In this document: piece by piece, positions 1 to 8,737 of the stretch
Numbering within the stretch: the stretch's first letter is position 1
Layout of the letters: each line of letters starts with the position of its first letter
Assembly: GCA_964058845.1 (NCBI GenBank)
Contig: CAXKVR010000422.1
Location: 1 to 23,084 of the forward strand
Source of the DNA: Carex sylvatica
Taxonomy: Eukaryota > Streptophyta > Magnoliopsida > Poales > Cyperaceae
DNA: 23,084 nucleotides
Reading direction: 5' to 3'
The notes under the pieces: generated by a model
Seen by the model: the letters and a program-made list of their open reading frames with translations, nothing else
Database searches by the model: none
Told to the model about the DNA's origin: nothing
Program-made: the position numbers and the translations under genes

Positions 1-984
1 GGAATGAGCTATTTTTAAATCTCTTGCAGTAAGTAGTTTGGATATCTTTTTGGAAGGGCCTCTGTCTGATTGTCTTTTGTTCGATTCAGAAGTTCCTTTG
101 TTTGATTGTCCTTTGCTTGATTCAGAAGTTCCTTTGTTTGATTCAGAAGTACTCTGTCCCCCACAAAACAATCCAAAATAGAAAAAAAATAAAAAAATAA
201 AATTGACTGATAGTTATTGTGTAATTATAGACTGGTACGTGGTGGTTGTAGGGATGCCGAAAAGTCACGCCGTGATCATATACCATGGTTTGGCTATGTC
301 ATAGCATGTCACGGAATGTTTGGGTTTCACGTGATGTGACTATTCTTGTTACATAACCATCATTTAAAAAATTGACACGACACACGAACTAGTCTGGTCA
401 CAACATGACATGTCACGTGAGTCATGCATGATTAGGATTGTTAGATCTTAATCGAATAGTGAATCTTGAATGAACTTAAATTACAAAACAAATAATAAAA
501 TAAGTAAAAAATCTGATTTGAGCACAATATGGCATGTGAACACGTGTGGTCACAACGTACCTCGGGAATGACGTAACTCACATGTCGTGACTGTTCCGTC
601 GAATTTGATCACCGCACATCACGGCATGTAAAAATCTGACTTGATCACGGAACAACGCGTGACCCAAATCAAGGTGTGACTAGTCAAGGCATGTAAATTG
701 ATCACGACATGACACATATCTACATCCCTAGTGGACCCTTACCTGATGGGTAACTTTGAGCACTACAATCTTGATTTCATATTTTATTTTATTTTTGGAA
801 TGTGTTCATAACTTCATGTGATGATAACGTACTGCCATGCATTTTAAAGGGAAGTTTGTACCTGATGAAATGTATCGATGACGTGGGAGGTGATTCGTGA
901 AGTTATATCATCAGCAAGCTTAGAAATGAAGTAAGCAACCAGAACAGCAGGAAGGCCGAAAATCCAACGGAATATGTTCCACAT
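1..984 (-). CDS. Putative membrane-anchored protein of unknown function, 5' part (exons 862-984 and 1-153; continues off the window)
   Basis: I do not recognise this gene. On the minus strand an ATG at 984-982 opens a 41-codon exon (862-984) that ends at a CAG|GTACAA donor. It encodes MWNIFRW, then a hydrophobic stretch (GLPAVLVAYFI) that looks like a signal anchor or membrane helix, then an amphipathic segment. After a 708-base intron holding a transposon, an ACAG acceptor (157-154) leads in the same phase into 51 open codons reaching the window edge. This second exon is Ser/Lys/Glu-rich, carries a 36-base in-frame repeat (12 residues, with motifs such as SNKGTSES), and ends in ISKLLTARDLKIAHS. 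A TATA-like site lies about 50 bases upstream of the ATG. A diverged paralogous copy at 4985-5401 shows matching exon and intron edges, which supports the model. The acceptor has a weak pyrimidine tract, and function cannot be judged from this much. It could be a recently decayed gene. Confidence 0.5.
249..730. mobile_element. Non-autonomous hAT-like element with TAGGGATG ends, rich in TCACGTG motifs
   Basis: The element starts with TAGGGATG (249-256) and ends with its reverse complement CATCCCTA (723-730). The flanks GGTGGTTG and GTGGACCC look like a decayed 8-base target duplication. In the duplicated paralogous segment (near 5265) the two flanks are joined directly, so that copy is an empty site. 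The inside has no ORF and many variants of GTCAC/GTGAC, including CACGTG at 328-333, 414-419 and 541-546. It sits in the intron of the left-edge gene. A relative lies at 9600-10020, sharing the GTTAGATCTTAATC stretch. The hAT assignment rests on the TAGGG-type end and 8-base duplication and is an inference. Confidence 0.65.
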
Positions 985-1032
985 GGATCTCGATAATTTG
1001 TAAGTGCTATCAGAAATTAAGAAGAGAAGGAG

Positions 1033-1040
1033 ATATATAC
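1033..1040 (-). promoter_or_regulatory. TATA-like box upstream of the left-edge gene
   Basis: On the minus strand the sequence GTATATATCT lies about 50 bases upstream of the ATG at 984. That spacing would place a start site roughly 20 bases before the ATG. This is inferred from position and motif only; AT-rich DNA gives many chance matches. Confidence 0.3.
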
Positions 1041-2024
1041 GAATAGATTGGACCTTAATTTGTAAATGCTAACAGAAAGAAGACAAGGAGATATGCATAG
1101 ATATAGGAACTTGGTAAACTGAAGAAGACAGGATTTAGGTCAACCGAACTCGGTCCAATCTGAACCTGTCTTGAAGCAACTAATTACCCTGCATGCGCAT
1201 GCGTTTCAATATATGTTTTCTTTATTTATTTTTCCATCTGAAATAAGAGAATAGTGGACTAAAGCTGTTCAACTGCAATTATTTTTTATAATTAATAGTA
1301 TTTAATTCAAAATTAAATTGTCAAAAATTCAAGAAAATATAAGGAGGGATGGAACCAGTACGTAGGAACAAGGAGACTTGTCCACGCGTGACTCAATTTT
1401 TTGTTTTTTTTTAAAGTACTCTTCTTTTGTCATGTTCTTTTAAAAATAATTACAAATAGAAATATTTGTGTGTTCAAAATAATTAACAAATATGTCTATC
1501 CTAAAAATTTGTCCCATTCAATTGTATTTTCTCACTTCTCCTCTGTTTATAAGAAGTATGTAGGATGAAGAAAACTTTCCATCTGTTTTTGGTTGACAGC
1601 TGCAGAGAAAACAAAGTAAATGGTATAATTTTGAATTGAAAAACTTTTTTCCTATGTAATTGGGATCCATTGTTTTTCCTTTCTTAGCTTTTTTTTTTAA
1701 GATAAATGGTATTGTCCCTTTTACCTTTTTACAATTATTTTCTAGGACTTCTCAATCCTCTTTCTATCAACTCTAACAGTCTCCCCAACCTTCCTTATAT
1801 ACTTCTATGATATCTCTTCGTTTTTTGAATTCTCGATCTCTCTCCCCCTTTTTTGAATTTTGAATTTGAACACTTTTGAGAGAGGTCTTCTCTTTACCTG
1901 GCACCGCCCAAGCCCCTGCTCCACCATGGCGCCACCTACTTGTGCACCCTAGCTACTCCCCCCCCCCCCCCCCCCCCTCCTCCATCTACTTCAACACCAA
2001 CATAGTATTCTAGCACCACCCCTG
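1041..2024. other. Non-coding upstream region of copy 1, no gene seen
   Basis: This stretch holds the upstream flank of the left-edge gene and is largely alignable with 5430-6270 and about 7000-7075. The conserved GTTGACAGCTGCAG block (about 1591) is the best-preserved non-coding piece. From about 1780 the DNA turns CT-rich (TCTCTCTCCCCC) and then GC-rich near 1895-1957, ending at a C homopolymer. I found no convincing ORF: the ATG in CACCATGGCGCC (1926) closes after eight codons. Confidence 0.6.
1958..1977. repeat. Homopolymer of 20 cytosines
   Basis: Twenty uninterrupted C residues lie between TACT and TCCTCC. Runs of C this long are rare in plant DNA and prone to length change and sequencing error, so the exact length here should not be trusted. 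Confidence 0.9.
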
Positions 2025-2091
2025 AGCCTGAGCAGAGCCGGTCCTGAAGATTTTGGAGTCCAAGGTGAGAGAAAAGTTTGAGTTCTTTATA

Positions 2092-2347
2092 TAGGGGTGT
2101 AAACAAATAAGATATTATCCGATTTCGTTCGAATCTGAATTCGAAAAATTACTTAAATTATATGATTTGTATTTGTATCCGAGACTATCAGTATCTGTAT
2201 CCATATCCAAAAAGTTATAACGGATAAGGATACCGTTTAATAATTAACTATCCGTATTCGTATCCGGAAAGTTACAACAGATAAAGATACGACTTAATAA
2301 TTAATTATCCGTAACTATCTGTATCTGACTGTTTACAGCTGTACTCC
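2092..2347. mobile_element. Small hAT-like element with TAGGGGTGTAAAC end, nested
   Basis: It opens with TAGGGGTGTAAAC and closes with GTTTACAGCTGTACTCC, a decayed inverse of the opening. Inside, TATCCG/GGATA motifs recur, and a segment of about 57 bases is tandemly doubled (AGTTATAAC near 2213 and AGTTACAAC near 2270). There is no ORF. It appears inserted in the larger element at 2033-3172. Confidence 0.5.
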
Positions 2348-2624
2348 ACAAGAATTGATTTGTTAAATACCAATGATTTATTTACTTATATTTTAGTTGC
2401 ACGGTATTGATATATGATTGTTGATGTAGCTGGTTCAAGACTCTCTTTGTTTTTTTGTCCTATATGCTTAGAAAAAAAATATATTATTGATCTTGAATTG
2501 ATATATTCTGATTAACAATATAACATTATGAGATGAATAGTGACTAATATTTTGATAATACGACATATATTTTGTATCCGACAAAATTTTATGAGGAAGG
2601 AGAACATAGACATGAAATGATTAA

Positions 2625-2870
2625 TTACATCGACATATACAAAATTATTTTGATACAGTCGACAGTAATGAATATGATCTGGTAGAGATCGACGTGCTCT
2701 AGTATTCGTTCATACACGTTGAAGTATTCATTCCCGGCAGAGGCGTGCTTGATTGGGATGGAGTGATGGATGATCTCCGGTAGAACATTCGTTGGAGCGG
2801 AAGCAACAGGCATAGGCAGAAAAAATCGAGTCGGAAGTGTAAGAGGGTGGGAGCTTATTGTATTTACCAT
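2625..2870 (-). CDS. Short unrecognised ORF (81 aa), possibly a captured gene fragment inside a transposon
   Basis: ATG at 2870-2868 opens 81 codons ending in TAA. Just upstream on the same strand is a CT-rich stretch of about 90 bases that resembles a plant 5' leader. The translation begins MVNTISSHPLTLPTRFFLPM and has no motif I recognise. Base composition is more GC-rich than its surroundings, which is why I list it. It lies wholly inside the hAT-like element 2033-3172, so it is more likely a captured or chance ORF than an independent gene. Confidence 0.15.
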   Translation of the reverse strand: MVNTISSHPLTLPTRFFLPMPVASAPTNVLPEIIHHSIPIKHASAGNEYFNVYERILEHVDLYQIIFITVDCIKIILYMSM

Positions 2871-3172
2871 TTTGAGGTGAGGGAGGGTGTGAGGTGAAAG
2901 AAGAATATGGAGGTGGAAGAGAGAGAGAAAGATAGAAAAAGAAAAGAAATAAAGGTTGTTAAAAATGGTAGTTATAGTTAAAATAGAAAATTAGTTAGTT
3001 GGAAGATGAAATGGGAGATGGATAGGTGAGGAAAATTATAGTTATCCTTATTTTTAATATATACAGATAATTCTTTTATAATATATACATATTAATTTTT
3101 TTTTTTGAGGCTATTTTGATCTTGGGGTCTGGGGGCATCACCCTGGGTGCCCCTGCCCTAGGATCGGGCATG

Positions 3173-4298
3173 CCCCTGAGTCAAGCGTTGCTGGAAGCTT
3201 CTCCGCCTCCTGGATTGCCTCTACAGCAGTCGTCGCAGCTGATGTTGCAAATGCTAACTATGTACGGTGGATTTCTTGAGATTTGATATGATAGATTTAC
3301 ATACTTAATATGATTGGTTTACAGACTTGATATGAAAGATTTACATACTTGATCTGTTGTAATTATTTTGTTTTTCTAGAGAGTTTTTTTTCTGTAATTT
3401 TGTTTTTGCATTAATTTTTTTTTAGAGGAAAACACTTATGTCAGTTATGTAATAATTTGAAACAGAAAATACAAAGGTGTCAATGCATGTTAAACAAATT
3501 AATAAATGTGTACAGTGTACTGCTATTTAGCATTGTTGTAATTGACTATAAACTCTCTTACAAACATTGGGGGACTATGTCCACTTTCATCTATACATAA
3601 AAATTATATTCTAATATATATGATGATGATGGATTTTATCTACTAATTAATATATAAAGAATTCTTTCCACGTAAGACATTTAAAAAGAAATAGATCCGT
3701 AATTAGCGGAATTCTTAATTTATAAAGAAATAATCAAAATTATGCATAGGCATTTTATTAATTAATTCACACACTAAAAGCTTCAAAGCTTCAAATGATT
3801 TCAATAAAAAATAGATAGAAGAGAGGCTTTTTGTAAAGAATAATCATTATAGCTAATATCCGCACTCCCGTCCCCGCATTATACCCGCACGGTACCCACT
3901 CGGAATTAACTGTCATAACTGTACGCTGTGGTTCACACTAATTACCGACCTAACTAACACTAGTATCGGACTTTCCATTTTAAATTTCAAATCTTCCTTT
4001 CTCTCTGTTATTTCCTTTTTCTAAGCTCGAGGTAATTTTGAGACGATTTGGAGGCAATTTCGAAAATTGAAACGATTTTCTATGGATTTTGAGTTGATCT
4101 ATCATCTCTTTCTGACGGCATTCTATTCTCAATGCTTTGTGGTGAATCAGTGATTTTGTTTGTTAATCATCGAGCTTAATTCTTTTTTTATTGATTTCGA
4201 GTTTGTTTTTTGTGCTGTCGAATCAATAATCGTAGATCGACACATTTGTAGTCAACATTATTTAGTTGACTAAAAAATCGATATAAACACTATATAAT
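3173..4298. other. No gene seen; GC-rich fragment, end of duplication copy 1 and a leader-like stretch
   Basis: Positions 3181-3285 are GC-rich and look like the other half of the island interrupted at 2033. The segment 3470-3760 aligns with 7370-7720 of the second duplication copy. From about 3845 (CCCGTCCCCGCATTATACCC) to 4140 the sequence resembles a plant 5' region: a CT-rich tract (TTCCTTTCTCTCTG near 3991), then a GAG|GTAATTT site that could be a leader-intron donor near 4029. The only ATG ORF there is 23 codons (from 4083). No downstream gene follows, so I treat it as an orphan or chance leader. Confidence 0.4.
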
Positions 4299-4790
4299 TC
4301 AAAAGCCCGTAGGCAACTTACAACTCAATCTCCCCATAAAACATAATTCCATATTTGAAATTATAAATCCTATTACAAGGAATCTACTGACTAAAACACG
4401 GGAAGGGAAGGAATAGCCCGTGCAGGTCCAACTATTTTTCCTCCCTTTCTTTGCCAAATAATGCGCCAAATTATTTTGGTTTCTTTGCACATGAAAACAA
4501 ACAAAAAATTTATTCTCTTGCAAACTTCTCCAAACATACAAAATTTCGTCAAAGGCCGTCCAGTCGGCATTTAGTGGTGGTAGCAGATTTGAACAGATGC
4601 TAACCAACTCGAGACAATCTGTGAAGGAGGAGCATGCTACTATTCCTAGCCCGATCATTGCAGAAGTAGACTCTTTCAAAGCTAATGCTTCAACTTGTAA
4701 AGAGCAACAACCTCTAACTGCTTTGGACCTGTTTACGGGATATACATTACATCTTCTTAGTCATGGGCCTTTACTTCCAACTGCCTAACG
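4299..4790 (-). pseudogene. Decayed RNase H-like (RVT_3-type) domain of a LINE-like retroelement
   Basis: An open frame (4299-4679, extending upstream to a TGA near 4751) translates to segments typical of the RNase H fold found after plant non-LTR reverse transcriptases and in related host proteins: LQVEALALKE, then TDCLELVSICSNLLPP, then FVCFHVQRNQNNLAHYLAKKG. These correspond to the conserved Glu helix, the DCLELV strand-turn and the final N..AH.LAKKG helix. Upstream the frame continues as AVGSKGP but is cut by stops. No reverse transcriptase lies in the window, so this is a 3' fragment. A stray host RNase H-domain gene copy is the alternative. Confidence 0.65.
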
Positions 4791-4989
4791 CCTAACAGCA
4801 GCGCTACCTCACTGAATCTTATTATTAATAAAGAAAAAAAAATACTGTTTATTTAATTTGGTACAAGGCGTATATATTTATGTATATAATTCCATTTCTA
4901 TAAATGACTGAATTCAGACAAGGCCTACAATGTATGTGGAATTGTGGATATAAGAGTGCTATTGACACCCTAAAAATGATATGAATTAC

Positions 4990-5401
4990 CTTGAGTCCCT
5001 ATGACGAATCCACAGCCAACACCTTTCATTGCTGGAATGAGTTATTTAATTCCAAATCTCTTGCAATAACCGTATTTGTGTGAGGTTCAAAACATAACCA
5101 ACAGTTCTCATTGTAGGTATGCTCGACTTCTATAGCACTTGCATGGAGAATATCTATGTTAGGTTGACCCATTCAATTCGTTGTAAAATCTGTTCCACGC
5201 AAAAAGATAAAAAATAGAAAAAGAAAATTGTTCAACTGGTAGTTATTGAGTAATTAAAGAGGGATGGTTATACCTTACCTTATCAGTTTATTTATAAAGT
5301 ACAAGTTTATACCTGATATGTTGTATCGATGGCGTGGGAGATTATTCTTGAAAATATGTTGTCAACAAATGGCCGAATATCCATCGGAATAGATTTGACA
5401 T
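4990..5401 (-). pseudogene. Broken paralogue of the left-edge membrane-protein gene
   Basis: The exon-1 equivalent is 5313-5401 (89 bases against 123). It keeps the ATG, the FRWIFG start and the CAG|GT donor, but a net 34-base loss removes the membrane segment and shifts the frame, giving a stop after 19 codons. The exon-2 equivalent (about 4990-5189) keeps the GCAAGAGATTT.GA stretch that encodes ARDL in the first copy. It continues past the homologous window edge in a frame reading IPAMKGVGCGFVIGTQ up to a GTAATT donor, a hint of what the intact gene encodes next. All three frames of this exon contain stops. The intron is only about 123 bases here because it lacks the transposon. Confidence 0.6.
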
Positions 5402-5679
5402 GGCTCGTTATAATTTTTAAGTACTAATTACACAAAGAAGAGAGGAGTTATGGCACCCTCTGTGGAAATTAAAACTGGTCAATCGAACTTGGTCCAAAAC
5501 TGATCACATGTCATAAGCAATTTCCTATGAAATTGAATAGCGGATTAAAACTGTTTACCTGCCGAATTGTTTATAATTAATAGTATTTATTTCAAAACTA
5601 AAATGTCAAACATTATTGTAGAGTCATATTTACTAGGAGGGATGGAGCTAGTAGTGCTAAGAAAAAGCACTTTCCTATA

Positions 5680-6096
5680 GGAGTGTTCATCAGTTCGGTT
5701 AAATCCGAAATAAAATAAGTAAACCAAAATTTTATCCAGTTTCAAAAATACAATTGACCTGAACAAATCAATCTAAATTTTATGTTTGGTTGAACTAAAA
5801 CAAGAAGATTAATCATAAAAAAATATTTTCTTAATTTTTTGAAGTTTTTAGGATGGATTTAAATCTTTTTGTTTTGTTCGGTCTAACTGATTTTAAATCA
5901 ACCAAGTAATATACATTATGTCGTAATTTTTAATTATTTGGTTCAAACGAGAGACGGGTTTAAAAATTCATGTTATTAGTTCGGTCTAAACAGTTTAACA
6001 AATTTTAAATCTAACCGAACCAAATAATGGAGCCAGTTTTTAAATTGAGAACTGATCCATTTAACCTGAAATATCCAACCGTTTAATCTGAATCTC
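5680..6096. mobile_element. Non-autonomous element of GGTTCGGTT type (GGAGTGTTCATC end)
   Basis: It starts GGAGTGTTCATCAGTTCGG and is full of CGGTT/AACCG variants (GTTCGGTCTAAC, CCGAACCAAA, AACCGTTTAA), typical of small plant elements that begin G(G/A)GTGTTC. A relative is at 17119-17410. Collinear sequence of duplication copy 1 (about 1380-1475) lacks it. The right end is eroded and no target duplication was found. There is no ORF. Confidence 0.5.
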
Positions 6097-6282
6097 TCTG
6101 TGTTTAAAATAATTATACAAATGTGTCATATCTTGAAATTTTTTGTCTCACTATATCTTATTTTTTAACTTTACCCTTGTTTATAAGAATAAGTAGGATA
6201 AAGAAAAACTTTTGATATATATATGTATCCGTTTTTAGTTGACAGCTGCAGAGGAACCAATAAAGTATATATACACATCAGC

Positions 6283-6435
6283 TTTCTAAATAGCTAGCTA
6301 TAGCTTTTTTCGGACCATAAATACTACGCTATGAGATAAAAGTGCGCTAACTCAGCTACGACCGCTATAGCTGTAATAGCTGACCGTTATTACCGCTAAA
6401 TGCGACGCGTTATTGCTACCGCTATGCTACATGAA
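6283..6435. mobile_element. MITE-like fragment of TTCTAAATAGC type
   Basis: It begins TTCTAAATAGCTAGCTATAG and contains repeated AGCTATAGC/CGCTATAGC motifs and CGGACC. The same motifs, in the same order, form the better-preserved element at 21596-21761. The right end is not clear. It lies within an insert of about 740 bases that is absent from the paralogous segment near 1620. Confidence 0.4.
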
Positions 6436-6961
6436 TTTTTTTTTTACAATTTATATGGATTTCTGTTTTTTTATTCCTATTTTTAATTCTACATGGTCTT
6501 CTACAATAAGTATGTTAAACCAAACTATATGCTTCTGTTTTTATTTGTGCATGATTTATTTTCTCATTCTATATTGAGAAATATTCAAATATTAATTCTT
6601 CCTTTTGATTGCTTTTCGTATAGTATTCATTTGTAAAAGTATTATCATTTGTTTCAATTGGAAGCTGATTTTGATTATTAGTATTATTATAATATATAAA
6701 ATATTTAAATATGTATACTGACTTCATTTACCTTATAAAATTAATTATTCTTTGTCTATTATAATATGTAATACTGTGTAATATGAACTATTAAATAATA
6801 TTACTTTTTAGATTTTTTTTCTTCTTATTTGCATAATTGATAAAAAGTATAGACTTAGATTAGTTGTGATTTAGTTGTTACCTCAATTCTCCTATTGATT
6901 ATATATGTTGATAATTAGTAAAAATATAGAATATAAAATTTGAAAAGGAAAAAACGCTATG

Positions 6962-6989
6962 TACATACATACATACATACATACATACA
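6962..6989. repeat. (TACA)n microsatellite
   Basis: About seven perfect TACA units between GCTATG and ATGGAG. It lies near the right border of the insert specific to duplication copy 2. Confidence 0.9.
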
Positions 6990-7740
6990 ATGGAGATATA
7001 TCTGCATATGTATTTTGAATTGATTTTTTCTTATCTATTTAGGACCGACTTTTTCCTTTCTTAGTTTTTTTTAAATTCCTTTGCAGTGTCAGCGAAAATT
7101 AAATTAAAATATTATATGGTTCTTGAATTTTCAAACTATAATTTTTAATTAAAATTTATTCATCTAAAAATTCTTGTCCACCTATTTAATTTTGCATCAA
7201 TAACATACATAAAAATGAGGCAATGAAATTTTATTTCCAATTATATAAGCTTTACACATTTTTATTTTTGAAAAAAATTAAAGTTTAATATGTTTGACAA
7301 CCAATCTATACCGTGGGGCTATTAAAGCCAAACAAGTATATTACTAATCTAATTTTAAATAAAAAAATACAAATTAGGTAAAGGTGCATTGCTATAATTG
7401 AGTTAGGTAAACACATTAATTAAACCATAAACTCTCTTATGGTGTAGGTTCACTTTCATATATTACAAAATTATAAATTTTATATTCTAATTAATTTTAT
7501 AATAATCGTAGAACTAGTATATATAATGCTTGATTTTTTCTTTTAATTAATATATATGGACAACTCATTTTGGAAAAGACATCACGAATAAGATAATTCT
7601 TAATTCATAAATTTATAATCCTAATTATTTCTAGACACCTAATTCTTTTATTTTGCACACTATAAAAATTTGAAATTTTCAAATGTTGCTTCAATTTTAA
7701 AACAAAAGACGTTAAGTTCATAATTAAGAACTAACTTTGA

Positions 7741-8315
7741 CAACCGTATATACATATCAAAGGTGTCGATGTCAGTGTCGGTGTCAGGTTTAATAGAGGT
7801 ATCACTGTCACGGATGATGTTTATTTATAGAAATTATGATAAAATAATGGGTAAAGTTAGTGTATGTTATATATGTTTATTAAGAGAGTTTGATGATTAC
7901 AATTTCAAATTTTATTGGATTGAATTCAAGTGATGAATTCAAATAATTAATTGAAACTAATATACTTTACGAGTGATCTGTGTATATTTAAAATTTTGAA
8001 GTTTTAAATTTGTTTAGTGAAAACTCAAGGGGTTAAAGAAATGAAGAATTATAAGTCGAAACAGACCTCTTGGGTTATGATTTGAGATTTATATAGGTGC
8101 TGTTATATATCTTTGGATTTTTTTTCTTTCTATTTTATGGACTAAAATTTCGGTAGATTTGGTGTGTTTTTCTCCGATTTTTACGCTGATATCTCTTTGT
8201 TGAACTTGTAACAAAATGTTAATGGCCCATTTTTTTAATGACATAATATTAAATATAGTAAAATAGTCAATGGCCCATTTTTATATAAAAATTATATAAA
8301 GTATATATATGAATC
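7741..8315. other. No gene seen
   Basis: AT-rich intergenic DNA. It contains a short GTGTCGATGTCAGTGTCGG-like stretch (7765-7785), echoed in direct orientation near 8782, and a local duplication of AATGGCCCATTTTT (8221 and 8269). No ORF or RNA gene was recognised. Confidence 0.5.
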
Positions 8316-8737
8316 ATGAGCATGATGAGGGCTCAAATGCCCCATTATTTCATTCTCCAATTATACCTCAATATCTTTATTTTTAATTTTAACAAACAAA
8401 AAAATCTGAACCGCTCAACATGATATTCATGTTAAAATGCATTTAAAGATTAAATTTTATATTTTTTAGAATTTTTTACTATTTTTTAAAATAGTTATAA
8501 AATTATTGTTTTTCAGAAAATTGTGGACAATCTAAAAACAATGATTTTTTATCTATCTTAAAAAATAGTAAAACTTTAAAAAATATAAAATTTGATCTCT
8601 AAACACATTTAAACACATTTCAACGTGGATATTATATTGAGCGGTTCAAATTTTTTATCTGAACTTTAAAATCAAAAGTAAATATATTAAAATATGATTG
8701 AGGCACAAAGGCATTTTGAGACCCCTCATGTATCATA
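8316..8737. mobile_element. Foldback (MITE-like) element, shared-core family, copy 1
   Basis: The whole element is an imperfect palindrome. The ends ATGATGAGGGCTCAAATGCC and its inverse GGCATTTTGAGACCCCTCAT are followed inward by AACCGCTCAACATGATATTC on the left and its inverse on the right, then ATTTTTTAGAATTTTTTACT and its inverse. The centre is near 8525. It has no coding capacity. The inner core (AACCG..., GAGACCAAATTTTA, TTTTTACTATTTTTTAA) recurs in four other elements in the window (13268, 14096, 20709, 21164). Confidence 0.7.

Larger units (their letters stand above)
2033..3172. mobile_element. Non-autonomous hAT-like element (CAGAGCCGGTCCTG ends) with target duplication
   Basis: The left end CAGAGCCGGTCCTGAAG and the inverted right end CATGCCCGATCCTAGGG match at 10 of 17 positions without gaps. 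They are flanked by AGCCTGAG (2025-2032) and CCCCTGAG (3173-3180), an imperfect 8-base target duplication. Both subterminal regions are rich in GGGG/CCCC, as in the plant GGGCCGGCCCTGA-type repeats I recall. No transposase is seen. Inside are a nested smaller element (2092-2347) and a short minus-strand ORF with a CT-rich leader (2625-2870). The element is missing from the paralogous duplicated segment, which supports insertion after the duplication. Confidence 0.6.
1..3830. repeat. Tandem segmental duplication, copy 1
   Basis: This block matches 4985-7740 in the same order and orientation. Anchor pairs seen by eye are GGAATGAG at 1 and 5036; ATCGATG.CGTGGGAG at about 873 and 5326; TTATAATTAATAGTATTTA at about 1286 and 5570; GTTGACAGCTGCAGAG at about 1591 and 6238; CCTTTCTTAG near 1678 and 7056; and ATAAACTCTCTTA near 3548 and 7427. 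The copies are diverged, with many substitutions and small gaps. Copy 1 alone carries the elements at 249-730 and 2033-3172 and the GC-rich island around them. The left limit is outside the window; the right limit is approximate. Confidence 0.75.
4985..7740. repeat. Tandem segmental duplication, copy 2
   Basis: This is the second copy of the segment at 1-3830, same orientation, offset by roughly 4-5 kb. The collinear anchors are given under copy 1. It lacks the elements at 249-730 and 2033-3172 but has its own insertions at about 5680-6096 and about 6265-7000. Ends are approximate. Confidence 0.75.

Noticed and set aside
4083..4154. 23-codon ORF after a leader-like CT-rich stretch
   Set aside because: Too short, no continuing exon found, no recognised motif.
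4597..4788. 63-codon plus-strand ORF
   Set aside because: It is antisense to the RNase H-like fragment, which has recognisable motifs; this one has none.
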